A DNA stretch of 23,541 bases from assembly GCA_937981515.1 (NCBI GenBank), contig CALJNY010000259.1, positions 1 to 23,541 on the forward strand, given 5' to 3'. This DNA comes from an uncultured Collinsella sp. Its GTDB lineage: Bacteria > Actinomycetota > Coriobacteriia > Coriobacteriales > Coriobacteriaceae. The notes below the pieces were generated by a model, which was not told the DNA's origin, searched no databases, and saw only the letters and a program-made list of their open reading frames with translations. The position numbers were made by a program, and so were the translations under genes. Within the stretch, counting starts at the first letter, position 1; the number at the start of each line of letters is the position of its first letter. Below, one piece after another: positions 7,431 through 16,742 of this stretch.

Positions 7431-8195
7431 TTAAACCAGCGCCCGCGCGCGGACGGCAGCACCGATGGCACCGGCAAAGCGCGCCTGGGGCGAGGTGGTC
7501 ACGGGTGCGCCCAAAAGTTCGCCCAGACGCTCCACCACGAAGGCGTTCTCGCACAGGCCACCGGTCAGGTAGTACGGGGCGCCCGCGGCCTGCCCGGCCA
7601 TGGTCGCCACGCGCGAGACCACGCTGTCGATCACGCCACGCGCAATGTTCTCGCGCGGCTCACCGCGACCGATCAGGCTGATGACCTCGCTTTCGGCAAA
7701 CACCGTGCACATGCTGCTGATCTTGGTGGGCTCACCGGAACGCGCAAGGTCAGCCATCTGCTGTTGGGAAATACCCAGACGGTCGGCCATGATCTCCAAA
7801 AAGCGCCCCGTACCGGCGGCGCACTTGTCGTTCATGGCGAACTTGGCCACGCGGCCACTTTTAAGCTGAATGACCTTGGTGTCCTGGCCGCCCACGTCAA
7901 TCACCGTGCCGTGATCGCCAAACAGGCGCACGGCACCGGTACCGTGGCAGGTGATCTCGGTCACGACCTTGTGCGCATAGGGCACGGCGACACGGCCGTA
8001 GCCGGTCGCGATCACGCGCACGTCGTCGGCAGCCACGTCATAGCCGGCCGCTGTCAGCGCCTCGCGCAGCCGCTCGGAAGCATCGACCGAGGAGAACCCG
8101 GTTGGCTGCACGCACGTCCACGCCACCGAACCCTCCCCATCGACCACAGCAGCCTTAGCCGCCGTAGACCCGATATCGATCCCGATCCCTATCAT
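7431..8195 (-). CDS. ATP-dependent [4Fe-4S] activator, BcrA/BadF/HgdC family (YjiL-like)
   Basis: The 254-residue protein belongs to the ASKHA-fold activators that use ATP to push one electron into a double-cubane protein or a 2-hydroxyacyl-CoA dehydratase. GIDIGSTAAKAAVVD is the phosphate-1 motif, and VIDVGGQDTKV the phosphate-2 motif. Two cysteines that bridge the single [4Fe-4S] cluster of the homodimer are visible in NDKCAAGTGRF (about C124) and SSMCTVFAESEV (about C163). YLTGGLCEN is the adenosine site. Start ATG 8195 has GGGAGAGAG upstream. It follows the DCCP gene (8351-9514), its likely redox partner, matching the E. coli yjiL-yjiM pair. No CoA-transferase or second dehydratase subunit is present, so a 2-hydroxyacyl-CoA dehydratase is less likely. 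Confidence 0.9.
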   Translation of the reverse strand: MIGIGIDIGSTAAKAAVVDGEGSVAWTCVQPTGFSSVDASERLREALTAAGYDVAADDVRVIATGYGRVAVPYAHKVVTEITCHGTGAVRLFGDHGTVIDVGGQDTKVIQLKSGRVAKFAMNDKCAAGTGRFLEIMADRLGISQQQMADLARSGEPTKISSMCTVFAESEVISLIGRGEPRENIARGVIDSVVSRVATMAGQAAGAPYYLTGGLCENAFVVERLGELLGAPVTTSPQARFAGAIGAAVRARALV

Positions 8196-8257
8196 GGCTC
8201 TCTCCCAATCTAAACATCAAAGGTAGCGGCGCGTTCAGGCGCCTTAGCTCTAGGTTT

Positions 8258-8346
8258 CTCAGGTGCCGGAGATTGCCCCGAAAGAGGAGCGCAGCGTACT
8301 TTGGGTACGCAAGCGACGGTTTGAGGAGCAAGATCCGGTGTCTGAG
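8258..8346. repeat. Long imperfect hairpin element between the DCCP and activator genes
   Basis: The ends 8258-8270 and 8334-8346 pair over 13 positions, three of them G-U when read as plus-strand RNA. Further inside TTGC pairs with GCAA, and the tip is a clean 6-bp stem GCGTAC/GTACGC (8294-8299, 8305-8310) with a 5-nt loop. It begins 4 nt beyond the DCCP stop codon. There is no T-tract, so a processing or stabilising element, or a dispersed repeat, fits better than a terminator. Confidence 0.5.
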
Positions 8347-8350
8347 GAAG

Positions 8351-9514
8351 CTAGAGGGTTTCGATGAAGGCAGCGATGCGGGTCTCGATCTGGCCCATGT
8401 CGCCGTTGCTGTAATCGGTCTCGATCTTCATGTACGGAATGCCCGCACCCTCGACAGCTTCCTGCATGCGTGCGCTCTCCACGTTAAAGGTATGGCACGC
8501 CTGGAGCACGTTCTCCACTACGCCATCGACGTGATACTTCTCGCACATGGCCAGCGTGTTTTCCATACGACCGTCGTTGGGCGTCATGACCGAGCAGTTG
8601 ATGTCCAGGTAGCGGTCGGCGATGGCGCGCAGGATGTCGGGAGCCTCCGGGTCGATCATCATGGCCGCCGTGCGCTCGCCCGAGCAGTCGTCCATGCACA
8701 CGACCACGCCGCCGTTGGACTCGATGGTGCGACCGATCTTGTTGATCACGCCGCCCACCGGGCAGCCGGTGATCAGAATGCGCTTGGCATCCGCCGAAAC
8801 CGGGCGCTCGCCCGCGTCGTAGGCCTCGCGCAGCTTGGCAACCTTTTGCTCCAGCTGCTGTGTATAGGCCTCGATATCAAAGCTGAACGTACCGGCAAAC
8901 ATGGTGCTCATCAGGTCGACGCCGCTCATGGCCGCCGGCCGGTTGGCCTGCAGCGCAAACATGTCGAGCTGGGCCGCACGCAAGCGGTTGCGACGACGGA
9001 CGGCAGCGCGCAGGTCATCGTCGGTAATCGTGATGCCGTAGAAGTTCTCGAGTTCCTCCTTGAGCAGGCGGCACTCCTCGTACCAGCCTTCACGCTCGTA
9101 GGTGCGATCGCGACCCTGCGGAAGATGCAGAATGTGCGTGCGCTTGAGCTCGTTGAGTAGCTCGTACATCTTCTTTTTGCCGTCGCAGGTGGTCTCGCCG
9201 ATGATCATGTCGCTAAAGTACGTAAACGGGCACTTTTGCGAGTAGGCAAAGCCGTACGTCGACTTGATGAGCGGGCAGAGGTTTGCCGGCAGCACCTTCT
9301 CGGCCTCGGGAATCACCTCGTCGGACGTGCCACACAGCGCCACGCTCGCAGCCCCAGCGGCATCGATAATCTCGAGCGGCGTGTAGCTGCACAAAAAGCC
9401 GACCAGGCGATTACCCGCCTGCTTATAATCCTTGACGCGAATAAACGCCGCCTTGCGTTGCTCGTTGAACTCCTCAAACGTGCGCGGCAACGGCTGTTCC
9501 TCGATATCAGCCAT
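8351..9514 (-). CDS. Double-cubane cluster protein, HgdB/BcrB-like (YjiM-like), copy 1
   Basis: The 387-residue protein resembles E. coli YjiM and the characterised DCCP family, homodimers with a double-cubane [8Fe-9S] cluster that reduce small substrates at very low potential with ATP-driven electrons. The line-up of cysteine motifs is complete: [66 protein letters not shown] and [11 protein letters not shown] cannot say from sequence alone which ones bind the cluster. ATG 9514 was chosen because GAGAGGGGAAC lies upstream; the same leader is found before the second DCCP gene. It follows oppF by 76 nt and precedes its likely activator. Physiological substrate unknown. Confidence 0.88.
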   Translation of the reverse strand: MADIEEQPLPRTFEEFNEQRKAAFIRVKDYKQAGNRLVGFLCSYTPLEIIDAAGAASVALCGTSDEVIPEAEKVLPANLCPLIKSTYGFAYSQKCPFTYFSDMIIGETTCDGKKKMYELLNELKRTHILHLPQGRDRTYEREGWYEECRLLKEELENFYGITITDDDLRAAVRRRNRLRAAQLDMFALQANRPAAMSGVDLMSTMFAGTFSFDIEAYTQQLEQKVAKLREAYDAGERPVSADAKRILITGCPVGGVINKIGRTIESNGGVVVCMDDCSGERTAAMMIDPEAPDILRAIADRYLDINCSVMTPNDGRMENTLAMCEKYHVDGVVENVLQACHTFNVESARMQEAVEGAGIPYMKIETDYSNGDMGQIETRIAAFIETL

Positions 9515-9590
9515 AGTAGTTCCCCTCTCTTGCACCGATATACCGACAATTAAACAACGAACCCACGCCATACCCAAAAGGAAGCATCCT

Positions 9591-10365
9591 CTAGGGAATG
9601 GCGTCGATAAGCTCCTGCGTATACGGATCGCTCGGGTGCGCGATCACGTCCTCGGCCGCGCCTTCCTCGACAAGACGACCGTGGTAGAGCACGCCAATCC
9701 GGTCGGACATATGCCGAACCACACGCATATCATGCGTGATAAACAGCAGCGCTACACCCGTCGTGCGCTGCAGGTCGCGAAGCAAGTTGAGCACTTGGGC
9801 CTGAACGGACACGTCAAGCGCCGAGACCGGCTCGTCGCATACCACAAGGCGCGGCTCGCAAATAAGCGCCCGTGCCAGATTGAGTCGCTGACGCTGTCCC
9901 CCCGAAAGGTCATGCGGATAGCGGTCATAATGCTCTGCCAGAAGACCGACCGAGGCCAGGGCCGAGAGCGCGCGCCCATGGCGCTCATCCGCATCGCGCA
10001 CGCCGGCGATAATCAGCGGCTCCTCCAAAATGCGGCCGACACGGTTGCGCGGGTCAAAAGCCGTAGAGCTATCCTGGAATACCAGCTGGATCTCGCGGCG
10101 AAACGGCTTGCGTTCGCGCTCCGACATCGTGGCGAGGTCGTGCCCGCGATAGACAATCGAGCCGGAATCCGCACGTTCGAGACCACAGATCAGGCGTCCA
10201 GTCGTCGACTTACCCGATCCGGATTCGCCAACCAGGCCATAGACCTCGCCCGGCGCGATCTCAAACGACAGATCGTCCACGGCGGTAAAGACCTGACGCT
10301 TAAAACCTGAGCCCGGCATGGGATACGTTTTAGTCAGATGTGAGACCCTAAGCAGGGCTTCGCTA

Positions 10366-10376
<11 letters not shown>
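9591..10376 (-). CDS. oppF: Oligopeptide-type ABC transporter ATPase, OppF/DppF
   Basis: The 261-residue cytoplasmic ATPase powers peptide import with OppD. Walker A is GESGSGKS (residues 50-57), the Q-loop is in LVFQDSS, the signature is LSGGQRQR, Walker B is [12 protein letters not shown], and the switch histidine is in FITHD. The C-terminal end [15 protein letters not shown] is the short OppF/DppF tail. ATG 10376 is preceded by AAAGGGGAG. It overlaps the oppD end by 11 nt. Opp, Dpp and nickel-type importers cannot be told apart from this subunit. Confidence 0.93.
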
Positions 10377-11361
<985 letters not shown>

Positions 11362-11364
11362 GGG

Positions 11365-12195
11365 CTAGTCCTCCTTGGTCTTGGGGTCGAGGGCGTCGCG
11401 CAGGCCGTCGCCGGCAAGGTTCAGTGAAAGTACGCTCGCGATGATGGCCACTGCCGGGAAGAAGATCATCCACCAGGCTTTGCGCATCACGTTCTTGCCC
11501 GCCTGCAGGATGTTGCCCCAGCTGGCGTCGGGCGCCTTGATACCCAGGCCCAGAAACGAGAGGGCGGCCTCCGAGAGCACGGCCTCGGCAAAGACAAAGG
11601 TCGCCTGCACCAGGAAGGGTGCCATAACGTTGGGCACGATATGCAGCCACACGATGCGCGCGGTCGAGGCGCCCTGCACGCGCAGGGCCTCCACAAAGGG
11701 CTCCTCCTTGACCACCATGGCACGCGAGCGCACGATGCGCGCCATGCTGGGCGTATAGACGATGGAGAGCGCGATAATAACGTTCCACACGCTCGCCCCC
11801 ATCATGGCCATGAGTGCGATAGCCAAAAGCACGCCCGGAATGGACATAAGGCCGTCGCAGATGCGCATGAGAATATGATCGAGCCTCTCGTTGTAGCACG
11901 CATAGGCGCCGATCACCAGGCCGAGCGCACTCGTCGCGAGCGTGACGGCAATGCCAACGCCAAGCGACACGCGCGCGCCCGCGATGACGCGGGCAAGCAG
12001 GTCACGGCCAAAGTCATCGCAGCCAAAGGGATGCGCGGGCGAAGGTGCCGAAAGTCGCAACGTCATCTCCTGCGCATTGGGATCAACGGTCCACACCAGC
12101 GGACCGACGAGCGCGATCAGCGCAATCGCCAGGAAAATGCAGCCGCCGACCACAAACCCCTTGTTGGCAAGAGCCTTCTTAAAGTTTGCCATCAT
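11365..12195 (-). CDS. oppC: Oligopeptide-type ABC transporter permease, OppC/DppC
   Basis: This 276-residue inner-membrane permease has one N-terminal helix, an extracytoplasmic stretch with the typical HPFGCDDFGRDLLARVIAGA, then five helices. The EAA loop EALRVQGASTARIVWLHIVP docks on the ATPases. The start at ATG 12195 overlaps the oppB stop as ATGA, indicating coupled translation; an upstream ATG at 12207 has no ribosome site. The end, GDGLRDALDPKTKED, is typical of the family. Confidence 0.93.
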   Translation of the reverse strand: MMANFKKALANKGFVVGGCIFLAIALIALVGPLVWTVDPNAQEMTLRLSAPSPAHPFGCDDFGRDLLARVIAGARVSLGVGIAVTLATSALGLVIGAYACYNERLDHILMRICDGLMSIPGVLLAIALMAMMGASVWNVIIALSIVYTPSMARIVRSRAMVVKEEPFVEALRVQGASTARIVWLHIVPNVMAPFLVQATFVFAEAVLSEAALSFLGLGIKAPDASWGNILQAGKNVMRKAWWMIFFPAVAIIASVLSLNLAGDGLRDALDPKTKED

Positions 12196-13145
12196 GCATC
12201 GCCCCATTTGCGAGCGCGCGGGTCAAAAGCGCCGTAGGCAAGGTCGACGGCCAGATTGATCACCGAATTCAACAAGGCGATGACCAGCAGCACGCCCTGA
12301 ATCACCGGATAGTCGCGACGCTCGATAGAGCTCGTGACCAGCTGGCCCAAACCGGGGATGTTAAAAATGGCCTCAGTCACCACGGCGCCCGTAATCAGGG
12401 CGCCAAAAGAATAGCCGACCGAGGTGAGAATCGGCAGCGCTGCGTTGCGCAGGGCATGGGCCAGCACCACGCGAACCTCGGAGATGCCCTTGGCACGCGC
12501 CGTCTTGACGCAGTCAAGCTGCATGGCCTCGATAACGCTCGAACGGGTCATGCGCATGAGCAGGGCCGCCTGCACGCATCCAAGCGATATGGCCGGCAAC
12601 GCAAGATAGCGTAAATGGCTGAACCAACCCTTCGATAGCGGCGCATAGCCGGCCACCGGGAACACGCGCAACGTGACGGCAAACAGCCACATAAGCATGA
12701 GCGCCATCAAAAAGCCGGGTATCGCCACGCCCAAAAGAGCAACGACACGCAAGACCGCGTCGGTGCGCGACCCATGTTTGAGGGCAGCGACGACGCCGCA
12801 GGGCAGTGCAATCAACAGCGCGATGAGCTGCGCCAGAAGCGCGAGCGATAGCGTGGGGCCAAAGTGCTCGGCGATCGCCTGCGTGACGGGCTGGCGCATA
12901 AAATACGAATCGCCCAGGTCGCCGGTAAGCACGCCGCCCATCCACTCAACGTAGCGCTGCGGCAGCGGCTCGTTGAGTCCCAGGCTATCGTTGACGCGCT
13001 CGATCTGGTCGGCCGAAGCCTCCATGCCGAGCATCGAAGAAGCCGGGTCGCCCGGCGTGAGATAGATAATCAAAAACACGACGACCGAGATGATGAGCAT
13101 CACCGGAACCATCGCGCCTATACGTTTGAGCGTGTACTTCAACAT
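12192..13145 (-). CDS. oppB: Oligopeptide-type ABC transporter permease, OppB/DppB
   Basis: This 317-residue permease partners OppC. It opens with a membrane helix (MLKYTLKRIGAMVPVMLIIS), followed by the family's FLIIYLTPGDPA and the YVEWMGGVLTGDLGDSY segment. There are five further helices, and the EAA loop is KTARAKGISEVRVVLAHALR. No strong Shine-Dalgarno site is seen before ATG 13145; GAGGGGAA lies too far upstream, which may mean weak or coupled initiation. A hairpin at 13180-13223 lies between oppA and oppB. Confidence 0.93.
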   Translation of the reverse strand: MLKYTLKRIGAMVPVMLIISVVVFLIIYLTPGDPASSMLGMEASADQIERVNDSLGLNEPLPQRYVEWMGGVLTGDLGDSYFMRQPVTQAIAEHFGPTLSLALLAQLIALLIALPCGVVAALKHGSRTDAVLRVVALLGVAIPGFLMALMLMWLFAVTLRVFPVAGYAPLSKGWFSHLRYLALPAISLGCVQAALLMRMTRSSVIEAMQLDCVKTARAKGISEVRVVLAHALRNAALPILTSVGYSFGALITGAVVTEAIFNIPGLGQLVTSSIERRDYPVIQGVLLVIALLNSVINLAVDLAYGAFDPRARKWGDA

Positions 13146-13179
13146 GCGAGGCGTCTATTTCCCCTCTGAACGTGAACAG

Positions 13180-13223
13180 GGCATGGCGGCCACAGGAGAC
13201 CAGATCCCTCAAGCCGCCACGCC
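13180..13223 (-). other. Stem-loop between oppA and oppB
   Basis: The minus-strand arms GGCGTGGCGGC and GCCGCCATGCC (13213-13223 and 13180-13190) pair over 11 bp with one G-U around a 22-nt loop. No T-tract follows, so it should not stop transcription efficiently. Such hairpins often protect a binding-protein message from decay and raise its level over the permease genes; that role is inferred. Confidence 0.6.
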
Positions 13224-13233
13224 ATATATTGCA

Positions 13234-14844
13234 TTACTCCGGACGCTTGGCATTCCAAACGATAGCGCCGTCGAGCACCTCGACGTCCTCGACGTCTGCC
13301 TGAGTGCCCGTGATGGAAGCGTAGTGGCAAAGCGGCTCGATGACGGCGATCTCGTAGAGGCGCTCCTGAGCCTCGGCCCACTTCTTAGCCGCGGCGTCGG
13401 TGTCCTTGGCGGTGCGGGTCTCGGCCACGAGCTCGAGCGCCTTCTCGTCGGACAGGCCATAGAAGGCCTTGGAGACCGAGAGGGACTGGGCCGGGATGGG
13501 CTTGTAGTTGGTGGAGGCCACAAAGAGGTCCCACTGCTCGGGCTTGCCGGAGCGGATGTCCATAAAGGTCGCGAACTCGTAGCTGTCGACCTCGGCGGTG
13601 AAGCCGGCCTTCTCGAGCTGCTCCTGCAGTGCGACGGTGGCGTTGTACATATCCTTGTAGTCGGGGGTGGTCAGCAGCTTGACCGTCTCACCGGCATAGG
13701 AGGTCTTGGCCAGAGCCTTCTTGGCGGCCTTGGCGTCGGCCTGGTTGAAGTACTTCTTACCCGCGTCGGTCGCCCACTGAGCGTTCTCGGGGTTGCCAAG
13801 GTTGGGATCGATGTTGAAGAGCTCTTTCTCGCCATAGGCGGCAAGAGCGGCCGCCTCGCAATCGATAGCCATGAGGGCGCACTTGCGGATCTCCTCGTCG
13901 GAGAAGACGCCCTCGTTCATGTTGAGGAAGGCGGTCAGAACGCCGGCGTTATGGGTGTAGAGCTTGACGTCGTCGTTGCCGTCGAAGTCGTGGTAGTTCT
14001 CGGTGGGAATCTCGCCAGCGATGTCGTACTCGCCGGTCTCAAACCCGCTCACGCGCGTGGAGGCCTCGGTCACGAACTGATAGTAGATGTCCTTGGTGGG
14101 CGCGGAGACCTTGCCGGTGTAGCCCGAAGCCTTGCCGTGGGCGGCGACATAGTCCTCGTAGCGGGTGAGATGGACGTACTGGTCCTGCTTCCACTCCACA
14201 AACTTGTAGGCACCGGTACCCACGTACTCGGTCACGCCGGTATCGCCCGCGGCCTCGATGACCTCGGAGGGGAAGATACCCGGATACTGGGAGTGGTTGC
14301 CCAGGATGATCAGAAAGTCGATGGCGGGCTCGGTCAGCGTGCAGGTGACCTCGTGGTCGCCCGAGGCGGCGAAAGTGGCGCCGGGCAGCAGGCTCGCGGC
14401 GCGGTCGTTGACGGTAAGCCAGCGGTTCATCGAGGCCACGACGTCCTCGGAGCCAAGCTCCTTGCCGTTGTGGAAGGTGACACCCTCGCGCAGCTTGATG
14501 GTGTAGGTCAGGCCGTCATCGGAGACCTCATAGCCCTTGGCCAGCACGGGCTGGGGCTCGTAGTCGCTATCGAGGCCAAAGAGCGGCTCGACGACGTTGC
14601 AGATGATGTCCATGGTCACAAGCGACGACGTGGTGTGCGGATCGAGGCCGTCCGGGCTCGCCGGGAGCGCGATCTGCAGCTCGTCGCGATACTCCACATC
14701 CTGGCCGGAGGCAGCGGCGCTACCGCTCTTGGCGCCCGAACCGCCGCAGCCGGCGAGGCCGAGGCCCGCCATGGCGCACAGGGCAGCGGAGCCGGTCAGA
14801 AAACCGCGACGGGAGACGCCCGCCTTGAAAAGGTCGTTGTTCAT
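13234..14844 (-). CDS. oppA: Extracellular solute-binding lipoprotein, family 5 (OppA-like)
   Basis: This 536-residue lipoprotein is the substrate receptor of the Opp-type importer. The N-terminus carries a twin-arginine motif SRRGFL (11-16) and a lipobox LAGC with lipid-bearing C33, so it is probably exported folded and anchored outside. Family marks include DGLDPHTTSSL near the mature N-terminus and YEVSDDGLTYTIKLREGVTFH, the signature area of SBP_bac_5 proteins. AAAGGA lies ahead of ATG 14844. It is the first opp gene, separated from the upstream DCCP gene by a terminator-like hairpin. Peptides are the default ligand, but family 5 proteins also bind nickel, heme or opines, so the substrate is open. 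Confidence 0.92.
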   Translation of the reverse strand: MNNDLFKAGVSRRGFLTGSAALCAMAGLGLAGCGGSGAKSGSAAASGQDVEYRDELQIALPASPDGLDPHTTSSLVTMDIICNVVEPLFGLDSDYEPQPVLAKGYEVSDDGLTYTIKLREGVTFHNGKELGSEDVVASMNRWLTVNDRAASLLPGATFAASGDHEVTCTLTEPAIDFLIILGNHSQYPGIFPSEVIEAAGDTGVTEYVGTGAYKFVEWKQDQYVHLTRYEDYVAAHGKASGYTGKVSAPTKDIYYQFVTEASTRVSGFETGEYDIAGEIPTENYHDFDGNDDVKLYTHNAGVLTAFLNMNEGVFSDEEIRKCALMAIDCEAAALAAYGEKELFNIDPNLGNPENAQWATDAGKKYFNQADAKAAKKALAKTSYAGETVKLLTTPDYKDMYNATVALQEQLEKAGFTAEVDSYEFATFMDIRSGKPEQWDLFVASTNYKPIPAQSLSVSKAFYGLSDEKALELVAETRTAKDTDAAAKKWAEAQERLYEIAVIEPLCHYASITGTQADVEDVEVLDGAIVWNAKRPE

Positions 14845-14863
14845 TGAGTTCCTTTCGTGTCTG

Positions 14864-14913
14864 AATAAACAGATAGAATCTGCCGGGACGGCGGAAATCC
14901 CCCGCCCCGGCAG
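14864..14913 (-). terminator. Probable terminator downstream of the second DCCP gene
   Basis: On the minus strand CTGCCGGG pairs with CCCGGCAG (14906-14913 and 14880-14887), extended inward by G-U and three more pairs. A T-rich tail ATTCTATCTGTTTATT follows. It stands between the DCCP stop and oppA, so oppA probably has its own start within or after it. The tail is interrupted, so leakage is possible. Confidence 0.6.
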
Positions 14914-15029
14914 TTATGCGAAGCCGATCGGCGCCCTGCGGCGCATCCGGACACCGGCCGACATGGCAACGGAGAAATCCCTATCGCGTGGATAGGAACA
15001 CCCGGCGGCACAGCTTAGCGCAGGTGCGG

Positions 15030-16313
15030 CTAAATCGTCTCGAGGAAGGCCTCGATGCGGGTCTGGAGCTGACCGGCATCCTCGCCGGCGTAGTCGGTCG
15101 TGATGTGCATAAACGGAATGCCGGCCTCCTCGGCAGCCTTCTCCACGGCAAACGACTCCATCTCGTAGAGCGTGCAGAACTGCAGGGCCACGTCGACGAT
15201 GCCGTCGGCATGCAAGTCCTTGGCCATCTGGACAATGTCCTTCATACGCTGATCGTTGGGCGTAAAGACGGCGCAGTTGATCTTAAAGTAGCGCTCGGCG
15301 ATGGCGTCGAGCAACTCGTCAACTGTCTCACCGGACTCATCGACCAAGTCCTTGTAGTAGCGCGAGCCCGTGCAGGACTCCTCGCCCACCACGACGCCGC
15401 CGGCCTTCTCGATGAGGTTGAACAGCTTCCAGTTGGGCACGGCCATGGGCGTACCGGTGTACAGGATGCGCTTGGTCCCCTTGGGCGCCACGCCTTCGCC
15501 GGCCTCAACGCGCTGCTCGCACTCAGCCGCCATATCGTTAATGGCTCCGGTCAGACGCGGCGTGTCGTCCATAAAGGCGGCCTGAACGGTCAGCAGGCTG
15601 TCGAGACCGCTGATGGGCGCCGGATCGGCAGCGCGCGTGGCAGCCAGACGCTGCAGGGCGCGACGCTTCTCGTTGACGGCGTGGATGGCAGCCTTCAGGC
15701 GCTCAGGCGTAATCTTGACGCCACACTCTTCCTCGATCTTGGCGGCGAGCTTCTTGACCTCGGCCTTCCAGGTCACGAGCGTCGACTCGTCGTGTACGTT
15801 GGGAATATCCATGACGTACATGTTCTTTTGCGTGGCAAAGAACTCGTAGGCCTTCTTCTTGCCATCGCAGGTGTTCTCGCCTACCACCAGGTCACTCGAC
15901 TCGATGTAGGGGCAGACCTCGCCCAGCTTAAAGCCGGCAAAGCTCTTGATGAGCGGACAGGTGTTGCGCGGCAGGTGCTCCTCAACCTTATCGGTTGCCC
16001 AATCGGCACCCGAGCACAGACCCACGGGGATACCGTCGCAGGCGAGCACAATCTCCTCGGGCACGTAGACGCAGAACGAACCGACGATCTTGGTGGCCTC
16101 GCCGGCCTCCTTCTTGTCGAGCATCTCCTTAATACGGCCGCTGTGGATGTTGGTTGCCACAAAGTCCAGATAGGACGTGGACTTGGGGCGATTGTTCTGC
16201 GTCAGGAACATATCGCCGTACATCTGGCCCACGGCGCCCAGCAGCATGTCGTGGTCGGCAAGATTCATGCCGAGGCTCTCCCACATCGGATGGAAATCGA
16301 ATTCTTCAGCCAT
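15030..16313 (-). CDS. Double-cubane cluster protein-like, HgdB/BcrB family, copy 2
   Basis: This 427-residue relative of copy 1 shares the motif order SFCVYVPEEI, GLCSGADW, NTCPLIKS, EVCPYIESSD, NTCDGKKK, EESCTGSR, NCAVFTPND and QFCTLYEMES. Two differences stand out. The ITGCPVGG motif of copy 1 reads YTGTPMAV here, so that cysteine is lost. About 45 extra residues (FDFHPMWESLGMNLADHDML...) precede the conserved part. AGAGGGGAAC before ATG 16313 matches the leader of copy 1. It stands apart from an activator gene, with a long leader of its own and a terminator behind it. It may share the activator at 7431-8195, form a mixed dimer with copy 1, or have a different redox role; none of these is shown. 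Confidence 0.85.
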   Translation of the reverse strand: MAEEFDFHPMWESLGMNLADHDMLLGAVGQMYGDMFLTQNNRPKSTSYLDFVATNIHSGRIKEMLDKKEAGEATKIVGSFCVYVPEEIVLACDGIPVGLCSGADWATDKVEEHLPRNTCPLIKSFAGFKLGEVCPYIESSDLVVGENTCDGKKKAYEFFATQKNMYVMDIPNVHDESTLVTWKAEVKKLAAKIEEECGVKITPERLKAAIHAVNEKRRALQRLAATRAADPAPISGLDSLLTVQAAFMDDTPRLTGAINDMAAECEQRVEAGEGVAPKGTKRILYTGTPMAVPNWKLFNLIEKAGGVVVGEESCTGSRYYKDLVDESGETVDELLDAIAERYFKINCAVFTPNDQRMKDIVQMAKDLHADGIVDVALQFCTLYEMESFAVEKAAEEAGIPFMHITTDYAGEDAGQLQTRIEAFLETI

Positions 16314-16430
16314 GACGGTTCCCCTCTCGAACCAAAAATGAATAGCTACGGTATTGCTGCACGGTTGGTGGCGAAAACCCAGCCGCGCCTAAACCCGGAA
16401 TTTTGGGGAACCTGCTTTGCAGCTGATTAT

Positions 16431-16466
16431 TTAGTTGTGCGTCGTCTCTCCCGGAGCCGTGAACAT
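16431..16466 (-). CDS. Possible second leader ORF (11 codons)
   Basis: Seven nt after the 22-codon leader ORF, ATG at 16466 opens MFTAPGETTHN and ends at TAA (16431-16433). AGCAGGT just upstream is a weak ribosome site. It could be chance; I list it because it is in the leader of the DCCP copy 2 gene and sits immediately after a better supported small ORF. Confidence 0.2.
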   Translation of the reverse strand: MFTAPGETTHN

Positions 16467-16472
16467 ACCTGC

Positions 16473-16541
16473 TCATATGCGACTCCGAGCCATATATAGG
16501 GCACGCGCGGCAACGCGGCGAATGTATGTCGTCTGCGGCAT
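16473..16541 (-). CDS. Leader ORF of 22 codons upstream of DCCP copy 2
   Basis: AAAGGAGGGT, 6 nt before ATG 16541, is one of the best Shine-Dalgarno sites in the window. The product would be MPQTTYIRRV-AARALYMARS-RI, basic and partly amphipathic, ending at TGA 16473-16475. It lies about 25 nt after a predicted transcription start and about 160 nt before the DCCP start. It could be a regulatory leader peptide or the start of a decayed gene. No codon run pointing to one amino acid is seen, apart from five arginines. Confidence 0.4.
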   Translation of the reverse strand: MPQTTYIRRVAARALYMARSRI

Positions 16542-16571
16542 GTGCGCACCCTCCTTTACAAGTTTAGGTCA

Positions 16572-16609
16572 ACTATATCAACGGTCGTCGACCATGCGAA
16601 CACCGTTGA
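16572..16609 (-). promoter_or_regulatory. Promoter with overlapping inverted repeat for DCCP copy 2
   Basis: On the minus strand TTCGCA (16595-16600) and TATAGT (16572-16577) are 17 nt apart. A perfect 8-bp inverted repeat TCAACGGT/ACCGTTGA (16602-16609 and 16578-16585, spacer 16 nt) has one arm abutting the -10 box and the other just upstream of the -35, the layout expected of a repressor or MerR-type operator. The promoter would give a leader of about 250 nt. The regulator is unknown. Confidence 0.5.
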
Positions 16610-16694
16610 CATTCGTACGACAGCGTCGTGTGCCGTCGTTTAATAAATAATTATCTATGTTGATAAGAGTTTGTCATCCATCATTCGGCGAACG

Positions 16695-16731
16695 GCAAGA
16701 CAAAGCCGCCGAGGCTTATATCCCCGACGGC
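16695..16731 (-). terminator. Rho-independent terminator after modC
   Basis: Eleven nt past the modC stop, GCCGTCGGGG and CCTCGGCGGC (16722-16731, 16705-16714) form a 10-bp stem with two G-U pairs and a 7-nt loop, followed by TTTGTCTTG. It separates the mod operon from the DCCP copy 2 unit. Confidence 0.75.
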
Positions 16732-16742
16732 ATTACCCGGCG

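Noticed and set aside
8351..9514. 2-hydroxyglutaryl- or other 2-hydroxyacyl-CoA dehydratase subunit
   Set aside because: Only one subunit type beside an activator, no CoA-transferase, and motif order closest to YjiM/DCCP proteins rather than to a dehydratase alpha/beta pair.
13090..14847. Long plus-strand open frame opposite oppA (585 codons) and similar frames elsewhere
   Set aside because: These are antisense shadows typical of high-GC coding DNA; the minus-strand products have clear family motifs.
16601..16640. A plus-strand promoter from TTGACA at 16606-16611
   Set aside because: No -10 box at 15-19 nt and no plus-strand gene follows; the TTGAC is an arm of the inverted repeat.
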